This document shows, piece by piece, positions 1-7,897 of a DNA stretch of 64,000 nucleotides (position 1 is its first letter; each line of letters starts with the position of its first letter). Below the pieces are notes generated by a model that was not told the DNA's origin, searched no databases, and saw only the letters and a program-made list of their open reading frames with translations. Origin of the DNA: Flavobacteriales bacterium (GTDB lineage: Bacteria > Bacteroidota > Bacteroidia > Flavobacteriales_F > PHOS-HE28); NCBI GenBank assembly GCA_020635715.1, contig JACJZG010000005.1:62001-126000 (forward strand). The letters are read 5' to 3'. The translations under genes and the position numbers were made by a program.

Positions 1-266
1 TGCCATTTGCAGCCGCCGCAGGTGCCGAAGTGCGTGCAGAACGCCGGTACACGATCCGGCGATGGCGAAACGATCCGCGTGGTGATGGCCTCGGCATAGT
101 TGCTCTTCTTCTTCGTCACGCGCACGTCCACCACATCACCAGGCACGGCACCGGTCACGAAGACCACCATGCCTTCATGTTTGGCGATGGCCTTGCCTTG
201 GGCGCCGGCACTGTCGATGGTGAGGTTCTCGTAGAAGAGCGGTTCGCGGGAGCGGTTTCGGCGCAT
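1..266 (-). CDS. rlmD: 23S rRNA (uracil-5-)-methyltransferase, RlmD/RumA type (5' part only; cut by window edge)
   Basis: Reading leftward from ATG at 264-266 gives 88 codons that run off the left edge, so the catalytic methylase domain is not in the window. The visible part has an N-terminal TRAM-like RNA-binding domain (residues about 10-70, with 'GKAIAKHEGMVVFV' and 'GAVPGDVVDVRV') followed by 'CTHFGTCGGCKWQ', the cysteine cluster that binds a [4Fe-4S] centre in this family. RlmD-type enzymes methylate a uridine of 23S rRNA using S-adenosylmethionine. The gene is divergent from rocD, about 100 bp apart. Family assignment is firm from the TRAM plus CxxFGxCGGC pair; which uridine it modifies cannot be decided here. 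Confidence 0.85.
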   Translation of the reverse strand, partial: MRRNRSREPLFYENLTIDSAGAQGKAIAKHEGMVVFVTGAVPGDVVDVRVTKKKSNYAEAITTRIVSPSPDRVPAFCTHFGTCGGCKW

Positions 267-320
267 GGTGCTGGTTGGCCCGCGACCACCGGTCGTTCGG
301 ACAAGGCGGCGAAGATACCC

Positions 321-328
321 TACTTTTG
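321..328 (+). promoter_or_regulatory. Bacteroidota -7 box upstream of rocD
   Basis: TACTTTTG matches TAnnTTTG and is followed directly by GCGGCC, a context repeated at 14142-14154 and 34774-34786. The ATG at 366 lies 37 nt downstream, giving a leader of roughly 30 nt. It also argues against the upstream in-frame extension of rocD, which would run through this box. Confidence 0.5.
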
Positions 329-365
329 CGGCCTTGTTCAGCGGCTAAGCCGCGTCCATCAAGCC

Positions 366-1619
366 ATGCAAGAGACCCGCCTCAACACCCGCACCCAGCA
401 AGCCATCGCCCTCGAGGACAAGTACGGGGCCCACAACTACCACCCGCTGCCGGTGGTGCTGGACCGTGGGCAGGGTGTCTTCGTCTGGGACGTGGATGGC
501 AAGCGTTACTACGACTTCCTTAGTGCCTACAGCGCGGTGAACCAGGGCCACTGCCACCCACGCCTGGTGAAGGCCATGCAGGAGCAGGCCGCCGAGATCA
601 CGCTCACCTCGCGTGCGTTCTACAACAGCAAGTTGGGGAGCTATGCGGAGTATGTCTGCAAGACCTTCGGCTACGAGAAGATGCTGCCGATGAACACCGG
701 TGCCGAAGCCGTGGAGACCGCGCTGAAGCTTGCGCGCCGCTGGGGCTATGAGAAGAAGGGCATCGCGAAGGACCAGGCGAAGGTCATCGTATGTGCTGGG
801 AACTTCCACGGGCGGACGATCACCATCATCAGCGCCAGCACCGACCCGGACAGCAACACCGACTTCGGTCCGTACACACCCGGCTTCGTGGTGATCCCCT
901 ACAACGACATACCCGCGTTGGAGAAGGCGCTGGAGGACCCGAACGTATGCGCCTTCCTCGTGGAGCCGATCCAGGGGGAAGCCGGTGTCTTCGTGCCGGC
1001 GGATGATTTCATCGCCAAGGCCATCCGCGCGTGCAAGGCGATGAACGTGCTCTTCATGGCCGATGAGGTGCAGACCGGTATCGCCCGCACCGGCCGGATG
1101 TTGTGCACTGAACACAGCGGCGAACGCCCCGATGTGGTCATCCTCGGCAAGGCTGTGAGCGGTGGCATGTATCCCGTGAGCCTGGTGCTGGCTGACAATG
1201 CCATCATGGACGTGTTCACCCCCGGCAGCCACGGCAGCACTTTTGGCGGTAATCCCATGGCGGCACGTATTGCCATGGAGGCGCTGGATATCGTGAAGGA
1301 AGAGAGGCTCACGGAGAACGCTGAACGCCTCGGACAGCTCTTCCGTAGCGAGATGCAGAAGCTCGTGGACGAGTTCGCCTACGTGAAGCTGGTGCGCGGC
1401 AAGGGCCTCCTGAACGCAGTGATCATCGAACCACGCACCGCCGCTGATGGGACACCAAAGACCGCCTGGGAACTATGCTTGTTGCTTCGCGACAACGGTC
1501 TACTGGCCAAGCCTACGCACGGCGACATCATCCGCTTCGCACCGCCCCTGGTGATCACGGAGGAACAGTTGATTGAGTGCTGCCGGATCATCGCGTTGAG
1601 CGTGCGGCAGTTCGCGTAG
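366..1619 (+). CDS. rocD: Ornithine aminotransferase (ornithine-oxo-acid transaminase)
   Basis: A 417-residue PLP enzyme of class III aminotransferase fold. It transfers the delta-amino group of ornithine to 2-oxoglutarate, giving glutamate semialdehyde, and links arginine/ornithine and proline/glutamate metabolism. Visible signatures are 'YYDFLSAYSAVNQGHCHP' near residue 45, 'NTGAEAVETALKLAR' from about residue 110, 'ADEVQTG' with Asp233 (pyridine nitrogen contact) and 'LGKAVSGG' with Lys262 (Schiff base). Length equals the family norm. The frame is open upstream to 30, but that stretch crosses the promoter and part of the divergent rlmD, so ATG 366 is chosen. It is monocistronic or leads into the toxin-antitoxin pair 28 bp downstream. 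Confidence 0.95.
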   Translation: MQETRLNTRTQQAIALEDKYGAHNYHPLPVVLDRGQGVFVWDVDGKRYYDFLSAYSAVNQGHCHPRLVKAMQEQAAEITLTSRAFYNSKLGSYAEYVCKTFGYEKMLPMNTGAEAVETALKLARRWGYEKKGIAKDQAKVIVCAGNFHGRTITIISASTDPDSNTDFGPYTPGFVVIPYNDIPALEKALEDPNVCAFLVEPIQGEAGVFVPADDFIAKAIRACKAMNVLFMADEVQTGIARTGRMLCTEHSGERPDVVILGKAVSGGMYPVSLVLADNAIMDVFTPGSHGSTFGGNPMAARIAMEALDIVKEERLTENAERLGQLFRSEMQKLVDEFAYVKLVRGKGLLNAVIIEPRTAADGTPKTAWELCLLLRDNGLLAKPTHGDIIRFAPPLVITEEQLIECCRIIALSVRQFA

Positions 1620-1647
1620 TATCGGACCTATTAACTTTGAAGGTGAT

Positions 1648-1884
1648 ATGAGCACGGCGGAGTTGCGCGAACAATTGCACGTTCTGGTCGATGCGATCTC
1701 CAGTCGGGAAAGGCTGGAGCGGATCCATGAACTGCTGACCGAGTTGACCGATGAAGCGGCAACCGGAGTCTGGGCTTCCCTGAACGAGGCTCAACGGGAA
1801 CGCGTGCTGAAGGCGAACGCCCATTCCATGGACTTGGATAGTCTTCGGTCTTCGGATGAAGTTCTGAAGAGACGACGGCCATGA
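1648..1884 (+). CDS. Putative antitoxin of a ParE/RelE-type toxin-antitoxin pair
   Basis: A 78-residue protein starting 'MSTAELREQLHVLVDAIS', mostly charged helix, with no membrane segment. Its stop overlaps the ATG of the following ParE-like toxin by four bases (ATGA), the usual antitoxin-toxin arrangement. The N-terminus resembles that of the second antitoxin at 23337-23564 (both begin MST-x-EL-R and then share 'LxRIxExL' spacing), so the two loci look related. Function is inferred from position, size and this resemblance; no named DNA-binding domain is obvious. The locus is lower in GC than rocD. Confidence 0.7.
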   Translation: MSTAELREQLHVLVDAISSRERLERIHELLTELTDEAATGVWASLNEAQRERVLKANAHSMDLDSLRSSDEVLKRRRP

Positions 1885-2183
1885 AGCTGACCCCGCTTTG
1901 GACAGCGGATGCGGAAGATTCCTTCGCGGAGATCATCGACCACCTGGTGAAGGAGTGGGGCCGTAGTGTGGCCTTGGCATTCCACGAGGAGGTGGAAAGG
2001 ACGATCGAGTTATTGACCATGTTCCCTGGCGCCGGTGCCAAGGAGGTACGGGATCAGGATATCCGCAGTATTCCCGTCGCCCGTCAGGTCAGACTTTTCT
2101 ATCGCACCGATGATAAGCGCTTGTTCATACTGATATTCATAGATGTACGTAGTGACCTTTTTCAGTCGGTCAAGGTTGAATGA
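1881..2183 (+). CDS. RelE/ParE family toxin
   Basis: A 100-residue protein with the pattern of the RelE/ParE fold: an N-terminal strand ('MKLTPLWTADAEDSF'), two helices ('EIIDHLVKEWGRSVALAFHEEVERTIELL'), 'MFPGAGAKEV', then the beta core 'IRSIPVARQVRLFYRTDDKRLFILIFIDVR'. ParE members poison DNA gyrase and RelE members cut mRNA at the ribosome; the sequence does not say which applies. It is translationally coupled to the antitoxin by an ATGA overlap. A minus-strand ribbon-helix-helix gene converges on it 21 bp away. Confidence 0.8.
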   Translation: MKLTPLWTADAEDSFAEIIDHLVKEWGRSVALAFHEEVERTIELLTMFPGAGAKEVRDQDIRSIPVARQVRLFYRTDDKRLFILIFIDVRSDLFQSVKVE

Positions 2184-2204
2184 TCGCTCCGAAGTGCGGC
2201 AAGC

Positions 2205-2450
2205 TCAGGTGCCGCGCTCCTTGTACAGGATGTCACGTAGCTCCTCCAAAGAAGCATCTCGGAATTCGGGGTTCATGCCCTTTCCATTCACGCCCGCATC
2301 GCGCAGCTTGAAGGGAGCTACATCCCCTTTTTCAGCCAGTTTAAGGAGCAAGCCCTGTTCGATCAATGCCTTCAGGGTGGTCCTGTGGGCACGAGCATAG
2401 CGCTTGGCCTTGATGAACAAGTTCTTGGGAAGTTCGATGGTTGTTTTCAT
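2205..2450 (-). CDS. Ribbon-helix-helix (VapB-like) antitoxin, apparently without its own toxin
   Basis: An 81-residue protein from ATG at 2448-2450. It begins 'MKTTIELPKNLFIKAKRYA', the strand-helix of VapB/Arc-type DNA-binding antitoxins, then 'LKALIEQGLLLKL'. The C-terminal part ('GKGMNPEFRDASLEELRDILY') resembles the toxin-binding tail of VapB proteins. The open frame extends 24 codons upstream, but the RHH motif should be N-terminal, so the inner ATG is used. No PIN-domain (VapC) toxin is adjacent: one side is the convergent ParE toxin, the other an SDR-like gene. It may be an orphan regulator or a relic. Confidence 0.75.
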   Translation of the reverse strand: MKTTIELPKNLFIKAKRYARAHRTTLKALIEQGLLLKLAEKGDVAPFKLRDAGVNGKGMNPEFRDASLEELRDILYKERGT

Positions 2451-2518
2451 GGGTTTTCCGACCCTGCACAGAAACCAATACACGAAATTATGGAGGTATG
2501 TTTCATCGTTCTCGCTGA

Positions 2519-3229
2519 TCACCCCTTCCCGATCAACTCCATCATCTCCGGATAGCTGTACACCTCGCTTGTTCCCGGATCGCGTAGCGCAGCGGCCACC
2601 ATCGCCTGGGCGATCTCCGCGGTGCGGATGGAACGGAAGCGCGCCGGCGTGAGCGCCTTGAACAACGGGATGATCGCTGCAAGTACTCCAGGCGTGTGTT
2701 TGGAACCCAGGATCATCGCCGGGCGGAAGATGCTTACGACCGCCGGTCCCTGTGCCTTCACCGCAGCCTCGGCTTCGCCTTTCACCCGGCTGTACCGGGG
2801 TGTGCCGGCCGCGCCACCTCGGGTGGAGGCCTGCGCATCCGCGCCGATGGCTGACATAAGGAGCAGGTGACGCACCTTGCCTGATGCCTTCAGGCCACGC
2901 GCGAAGGCCGCATTCAATTCCACATCCACCGCGCGGTGTTCCTCCAAGGACATCTTGGCGGTGCCTGCTCCCACACCCAATACGCTGAAGCCGATCGCCT
3001 CCGCATTGCTCGTGCGTAAGGCATCCACCACGGCCTGTTCCAGTTCGTTGGGCGACATCTTAGGAACCATCCGGACTTCAACCTGCGGCCCGTGTTGCTG
3101 TTCAAGCGGTTTGCGGGCCAGGACGATGATGCGATCGAAGGCGGTGCTGCGTTCCAGTTCGGCCAAGAGGTCCTTGCCGACCGAGCCCGAAGCTCCGAGC
3201 AGAATGGCGGTCCGTGGGTTCATGGTCAT
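2519..3229 (-). CDS. NAD(P)-binding Rossmann protein of the TIP30/HTATIP2-like SDR group
   Basis: A 236-residue atypical short-chain dehydrogenase-like protein. The dinucleotide-binding loop 'LLGASGSVGKDLL' (G-x-x-G-x-x-G) is at residues 10-22, followed by a basic 'LARKPL' strand end and a 'SAIGADA' segment in the place of the catalytic Ser region. 'YSRVKGEAEAAVK' supplies the Tyr-x-x-x-Lys pair. It ends with 'VYSYPEMMELIG', typical of this group. Substrate unknown; such proteins are usually annotated as NAD(P)H-binding or epimerase-like. Two in-frame ATGs six bases apart (3229 and 3223) leave the exact start open. Confidence 0.75.
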   Translation of the reverse strand: MTMNPRTAILLGASGSVGKDLLAELERSTAFDRIIVLARKPLEQQHGPQVEVRMVPKMSPNELEQAVVDALRTSNAEAIGFSVLGVGAGTAKMSLEEHRAVDVELNAAFARGLKASGKVRHLLLMSAIGADAQASTRGGAAGTPRYSRVKGEAEAAVKAQGPAVVSIFRPAMILGSKHTPGVLAAIIPLFKALTPARFRSIRTAEIAQAMVAAALRDPGTSEVYSYPEMMELIGKG

Positions 3230-3328
3230 TGTTCAGCACGAACCTAGGCGATCGTCAGGAAGGTCCAACGCGTGCATGAGGCAGCCATGCAACCCTTCAC
3301 ACCTGCTACCACAAGTTGGTCGGTCGTC

Positions 3329-4393
3329 TCACGCATCCCCGCGGGCGATGATCCGGGCGATCCGCCCGTTGATGATCTCGGCCAGGTTCCAGAGGATGAG
3401 ATCGGGATCCGTGGTGCTGTAGAAGCTCACGACGACCGCATCCTGATCCGCATGGTACAACGCGAAGCTCGCGTACCCAGGCACCCAGCCCGAATGCTCG
3501 AACTCGTAGATCGAGACGTAGATCCCACGTTCCTTTTCCGTGAGCAGCTCACCCGTGTTCAAGGCGCGCAGGAAAACGGCGACATCCTGCGCTGTGGCGA
3601 CCATTCCGATATCATCGGTCTTCAGGTCCACTGCATGGCCTTGATGGAAACCACTCATCATGTCGGCGATGTCGACATCCTGGATCGACGCGAAGGTGTG
3701 ACTGAGGCGCAGCGGGTTGAGGATGCGTTCCTGGATGAACTGGAAACTCCCGTGACCCAGGGTCTTCTCCATGATCCGGTTGAGCAGGAGGTAGTTCGTG
3801 TTGCAATAGGCGTAGTCTTCGCCGGGTTCGAAGTCGGCCGGTGCACCTTGGATGAGTGCGACCTTCTCTTCAAAAGTCGCTTTCGGGTGGGCCCAATAGT
3901 CCGGGGTGTCGGTGTAGTTGGGTATGCCGCTCCGGTGCTGCACGAGCATGCGTACGGTGATGCGCTCGGTGTTCGCGATCCGGCCCACCAGTTCGGGTAA
4001 CAGGTCGGCCAACGTCCTGTCCAGCGAAAGGCGACCTTCACCGACCAGCTTTGCGATAGCCGCGGCGGTGTAGAGCTTATTGATGCTGCCGATCTTGAAG
4101 TAGGCATCCGCCCGGGCGGGGACCTTCTTCACCGGATCATGCCAGCCGGCGGTGTAGGTTCCCGGTGGCTCCCCGTGCTTGTCCACATAGACCACGACAC
4201 CGCTGAAGCCGTAGGCCACGGCCTGCTCGGCTTGTGCCTCATTGCTGGCGGGTAGGGGACGGATCCAAGCCCAGACCAGGACCCACGGGACGAAGAACAG
4301 CGACACGAGGGTGGCAGACAGCAGCAGGATCCCGATGATCCGCTTCTTGCTCTTCCTGCTTGCGCGTGCTGCCTGTGCCTTCTGATCCGTCAA
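3329..4393 (-). CDS. Serine hydrolase of the beta-lactamase/penicillin-binding-protein (class C-like) family
   Basis: A membrane-anchored extracytoplasmic hydrolase. From TTG 4393 it has a short basic N-terminus, one hydrophobic segment ('IIGILLLSATLVSLFFVPWV') and a beta-lactamase-like domain. The nucleophile motif is 'GSINK' (Ser103, Lys106), the second motif 'YCN' in 'EDYAYCNTNYLLL', and the KTG-equivalent is 'HSG' in 'FEHSGWVPGY'. Such enzymes act on peptidoglycan-type peptides or small esters; the substrate is not predictable. No ATG exists near the N-terminus. The frame stays open to a TTG at 4486, but the extra 31 residues look non-coding, so the start is uncertain. Confidence 0.75.
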   Translation of the reverse strand: MTDQKAQAARASRKSKKRIIGILLLSATLVSLFFVPWVLVWAWIRPLPASNEAQAEQAVAYGFSGVVVYVDKHGEPPGTYTAGWHDPVKKVPARADAYFKIGSINKLYTAAAIAKLVGEGRLSLDRTLADLLPELVGRIANTERITVRMLVQHRSGIPNYTDTPDYWAHPKATFEEKVALIQGAPADFEPGEDYAYCNTNYLLLNRIMEKTLGHGSFQFIQERILNPLRLSHTFASIQDVDIADMMSGFHQGHAVDLKTDDIGMVATAQDVAVFLRALNTGELLTEKERGIYVSIYEFEHSGWVPGYASFALYHADQDAVVVSFYSTTDPDLILWNLAEIINGRIARIIARGDA

Positions 4394-4608
4394 ATCGTGG
4401 GTAATAGTAAGGAACCATGAAGGAACGGTCCTGTCAGGCCTGCTACTCCTACTTGAACTGGTCGGGACCAAAGTCCGACGTCCCAACGACCTTCACGTGC
4501 ACTGAGGCCACAATGGCGAAGGTCCAAACGACTGCGTGCTCCCTAACAGCCGTGGTCAACTTACAAGAATATGCCCACTTTAAAGGGGGCCATTTAGTTC
4601 TGGCAACA

Positions 4609-6297
4609 CTATTCTTTCACCAGTTTAACCACAGTTTGTCCTTGAGGTGCTTTGACACACAGAAAGTAAATTCCCGCAGAGCCATCTATATTAATTAGTT
4701 CATTGGTCGCTGCATTAAGGTTCATGGTGTAAACTACTTTTCCTTGCATATTGGTAAGTACAATTTCCACATTGTTCAATGCTTCTTCAAAAGAAAGTTG
4801 CACCAATCCGCTGCTGGGATTGGGGAAAGTATTTATATTAATGCCTTTAACTATGTCTACTATTCCGTTTACTCCTTGACTCAATTTCTGAATGAAAATA
4901 TCATAGTTTCCTGCGGAGGTTAGATTTGCCGTTCCTACTCCCGGATTGAAATCTACTGTTCCTGCGAAGTGTCCTGTGGTAAAGATATTTCCTGATGCAT
5001 CCGTGGTGATGGAATATCCTCCATCTATTGAGCTATCCCCAAAAGATTTTGCCCAAACAAAATTACCGGAAGCGTTCAATTTTTGAATAAAAATATCCCA
5101 AGGTCCTGCCGAAGTGAGGTTAGCTGTTCCCGATCCCGGATCGAAATCTGCTGTTCCTAGGAAGCTTCCTGTGGTAAAGACATTTCCTGATGCATCCACG
5201 GTGATGGAATATCCTTGATCTGAAGAGCTTGCCCCGAAAGATATTGCCCAATCATAAGTACCGGATGCGTTTAGTTTTTGCACAAAAGCATCCAAAGACC
5301 CTGTCGAAGTTCTGGTGGCTGATCCTGCTCCCGGGTCGAAATCTACTGTTCCTTCGAAACTTCCTGTGGTATGGACATTTCCTGAATCATCCACGGTGAT
5401 GGAAAATCCTTGATCATTTAAGCTGCCCCCAAATGATCTTGCCCAGACGAAATTACCGGTTGCGTTTAGTTTTTGCACATAAACATCCAAAGACCCTTCC
5501 GAGGTAAGGTTGGTTGTTCCTGCTCCCGGATCGAAATCTACCGTTCCATCAAAGCCTCCAGTTGTATATACATTGCCTGACGCATCCACGCAGATTGAAT
5601 TTCCACGATCAGAATTGCTATCTCCAAAGGATCTTGCCCAAACAAAATCACCGGAAGTGTCTAGTTTTTGTACGAAAATATCTTCATTTCCTATCGAAGA
5701 ATGGTTGGCTGTTCCTGCTCCCGGATCGAAATCTGCTGTGCCTTGGAAGTAACCTGTCGTATAGACATTTCCTGCTGCATCCACGGCAATGGAAAGTCCA
5801 TAATCAGCTAAGCTACCCCCGAATGATTTCGCCCATAAGAAATTACCGGAAGCATCCAATTTCTGAATAAAAATATCTTCATTCCCGGCTGAAGTAATGT
5901 TAGCTGTTCCTGCTCCCGGATCGAAATCTGCTGTTCCTTGGAAGTATCCTGTAGTGTAGACATTCCCCGATGCATCCACGGTGATGGACCTGCCGATATC
6001 ATCTGAACTACCACCGAATGATCTTGCCCAGATGAAATTACCGGAAGCATCCAATTTCTGAACCCAAATATCACGACCTCCTGCCGAAGTACGGTTGGCT
6101 GTTCCTGCTCCCGGATCGAAATCTGCTGTTCCTTGAAAGTATCCTGTGGTATAGACATTCCCTGATGCATCCAAGGCAATGGAAAGTCCATAATCAGCTA
6201 AACTACCCCCAATTGATTTTGCCCATTCAAAGGATTGGGCATTTAATCCTATTGCATGCAATAGGGCAATCATTGCAATTAGTGTATTTCCTTTCAT
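4609..6297 (-). CDS. T9SS-secreted SBBP-type beta-propeller repeat protein (low GC)
   Basis: A 562-residue secreted protein. A signal peptide ('MKGNTLIAMIALLHAIGLNAQ') is followed by seven tandem copies of a 65-residue repeat with core 'GNVYTTGYFQGTADFDPGAG' and 'DIFIQKLDASGNFLWAKSFG', an SBBP-like beta-propeller blade pattern. A C-terminal type A sorting domain ('NTFPNPSSGLVQLSF', from about residue 485) directs export by the type IX system. DNA is clearly poorer in GC than its neighbours, and the repeat is strongly conserved at nucleotide level, suggesting recent duplication. Unlike most genes here it has a good Shine-Dalgarno-like AAAAGGTG before the ATG. A high-GC relative lies at 41797-43473. 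Function unknown; surface adhesion is a guess. Confidence 0.85.
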   Translation of the reverse strand: MKGNTLIAMIALLHAIGLNAQSFEWAKSIGGSLADYGLSIALDASGNVYTTGYFQGTADFDPGAGTANRTSAGGRDIWVQKLDASGNFIWARSFGGSSDDIGRSITVDASGNVYTTGYFQGTADFDPGAGTANITSAGNEDIFIQKLDASGNFLWAKSFGGSLADYGLSIAVDAAGNVYTTGYFQGTADFDPGAGTANHSSIGNEDIFVQKLDTSGDFVWARSFGDSNSDRGNSICVDASGNVYTTGGFDGTVDFDPGAGTTNLTSEGSLDVYVQKLNATGNFVWARSFGGSLNDQGFSITVDDSGNVHTTGSFEGTVDFDPGAGSATRTSTGSLDAFVQKLNASGTYDWAISFGASSSDQGYSITVDASGNVFTTGSFLGTADFDPGSGTANLTSAGPWDIFIQKLNASGNFVWAKSFGDSSIDGGYSITTDASGNIFTTGHFAGTVDFNPGVGTANLTSAGNYDIFIQKLSQGVNGIVDIVKGININTFPNPSSGLVQLSFEEALNNVEIVLTNMQGKVVYTMNLNAATNELINIDGSAGIYFLCVKAPQGQTVVKLVKE

Positions 6298-6419
6298 GTT
6301 TCACCTTTTATTTGTTATTCGTGTTTGCTCTCATGGTGGTTATTTTCACTAGGTGCGTTGATCCGACCATCGATGGCGGTGCTAGTCCTCTATTTGATGC
6401 GTAAAAACCCACATCGCGC

Positions 6420-6560
6420 TTACACCAAGTCGTCCAATGGACTATGTAACTTGGCAAGTGCTTTGGTGCTGACATGGGTATATATCTCCGTGGTCTTGCT
6501 GCTGCTATGGCCCAACAGGGTCTGAATGTAGCGCAGGTCTATGCCTTTTTCCAAGTGCCA
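6420..6560 (-). pseudogene. C-terminal remnant of a tyrosine recombinase/integrase
   Basis: The last 46 codons of this minus-strand frame read 'LEKGIDLRYIQTLLGHSSS' then 'KTTEIYTHVSTKALAKLHS' and 'PLDDLV'. This is the C-terminal end of Bacteroidota tyrosine recombinases: the LLGH box and the catalytic Tyr in 'IYTHVS' are present. The upstream half, including the catalytic Arg and the HxLR box, is absent. The residues preceding 'LEKG' do not resemble the family, so the break is near 6560. It sits at the right edge of the low-GC island that carries the SBBP-repeat gene, and it is read as debris of the element that brought it. Confidence 0.75.
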
Positions 6561-6586
6561 CAAGCGCGGATCGGAGCAGTTCCGGG

Positions 6587-7897
6587 TCACTCCTTCACAA
6601 AACCCGCCACCACGCGCCCATTCCCCGTGGTCAGCAAGCAACGGTAGCTTCCGGGGGCCAGGTCGCGCAGGTCAATGCGCTCGGTCGTGGTTCGAACTTG
6701 CTTCGCGAGCACCACGCGGCCCATCGCATCAACGATGCGTAGTTGACCTTCGCTGGTACCGACGGGCAAGGTGAGGTTCAACACATCCGCAGCCGGGTTG
6801 GGGTAAAGGGTGAGGCCCGGCGCCATTGAAGGAGCTTCGATCGAGGTGGGTGTACACATCACCGCGTTCATGTACTCCCAGATGGCGTCGTTGAAGAGGA
6901 AGGGCACGGAGGCGCCGTCGTTCGGGGCGTTGCCCATGCGCACCAGCACCAGGCCCTGGTCCGGCACCACGTTGAGGAATTGCCCGTTCTTGCCCATGGC
7001 ATTGTAGGTGTCCAGTGGGGCGTTCGACATGAAGGATCCCGGGAATAGGAATTGCACGCCCGGCACCATGAAACCCTCATCGCCATTGAGCCACCAGAGG
7101 TAGCCGTAGGCGGGGTTCAAGGCCTGGCTGGGCGTGGTCATCGCTGTGAAGTAGCTCTGGTCTGCGAGCACGGGTGTGCTGTTCCAGGTGCCGCGGTTCA
7201 GCGCCAACAAGCCGAAGCGGGCCACCGCACGTGCCTGGCTGAAGAAGACGTTGTTGTAGCCCAACTGGATGTAGAGCCCGTAGATGCCGGTCTGTGCGGT
7301 GAGGTTGGTGAGCAGGTAGCTGTTCAGGTTCTGCCCGGTCGCCCCCTCGATCACACCGTCCAACTTGGTGTAGGCGGCATTGTGATAGCTCCAGCGGGTG
7401 CCCGGGTCCGTGAGGTAGGTAAGGCAGGCGGGGTCGGTGCAGTCCACATCGCCGCTGTCATCGAGACCGGTGGTCATGGTCAATTGGTGGCGCACGGTGA
7501 TGGCTGCTTCCTGCTCCGGCGTGCAACTGGTCCAGCCCGTGCCGAGGTAGTCGCTGCTCGGCGCGTTGATGTCGAGCAGACCATCCTCCTGCGCCATGCC
7601 GACCAGAAAGGCGGTGAGGCTCTTGCCCGCACTGGCCCAGTACCAACTGCTGTCCTGCGTGAAGGTGCCGAAGTAGTGCTCGATGACGATGCGGCCATCC
7701 TTTAGCACCAGGAAGGCCTTGGTGTCGTTGTCCTCCAGCAGCTGCAGCAGCGGCGGGATCTGGTCGGTACACCAGCCGAGCGCTTCCGGGTCGGTGGTCT
7801 CCCACACGTTGCCGAGCAGGGGCGGGAAGTAGAGTTCCTGGGCCACCAGTAGACCCGGAGCGAGGAGGGCGGAGAGGAGCAGGCTTCGGTGCATCAT
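6587..7897 (-). CDS. T9SS-secreted serine hydrolase (beta-lactamase family)
   Basis: A 436-residue protein with signal peptide 'MMHRSLLLSALLAPGLLVAQ', a beta-lactamase-like domain and a type A sorting domain from about residue 355 ('LTLYPNPAADVLNLTLP'). Catalytic motifs: 'SAGKSL' (Ser89, Lys92) and 'YHN' in 'RWSYHNAAYTKLD'. Such hydrolases are often annotated as 6-aminohexanoate-dimer-hydrolase-like or penicillin-binding-like; the substrate is unknown. Two adjacent ATG codons (7897 and 7894) overlap the stop of the upstream GT87-like gene, so the pair is translationally coupled. The enzyme is predicted to be cell-surface attached or released. Confidence 0.85.
   Translation of the reverse strand: MMHRSLLLSALLAPGLLVAQELYFPPLLGNVWETTDPEALGWCTDQIPPLLQLLEDNDTKAFLVLKDGRIVIEHYFGTFTQDSSWYWASAGKSLTAFLVGMAQEDGLLDINAPSSDYLGTGWTSCTPEQEAAITVRHQLTMTTGLDDSGDVDCTDPACLTYLTDPGTRWSYHNAAYTKLDGVIEGATGQNLNSYLLTNLTAQTGIYGLYIQLGYNNVFFSQARAVARFGLLALNRGTWNSTPVLADQSYFTAMTTPSQALNPAYGYLWWLNGDEGFMVPGVQFLFPGSFMSNAPLDTYNAMGKNGQFLNVVPDQGLVLVRMGNAPNDGASVPFLFNDAIWEYMNAVMCTPTSIEAPSMAPGLTLYPNPAADVLNLTLPVGTSEGQLRIVDAMGRVVLAKQVRTTTERIDLRDLAPGSYRCLLTTGNGRVVAGFVKE

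Noticed and set aside
30..365. N-terminal extension of RocD back to position 30
   Set aside because: The extension is antisense to the rlmD start, crosses the promoter box and adds residues foreign to the family.
4609..6297. CRISPR-like spacing of the 195-bp repeats
   Set aside because: Units are contiguous in-frame coding repeats without spacers; they encode SBBP-type propeller blades.
6589..6641. Upstream part of the integrase frame (first 27 codons) as coding
   Set aside because: It is antisense to nothing useful but overlaps the sorting-domain end of the neighbouring secreted hydrolase and does not resemble recombinases.
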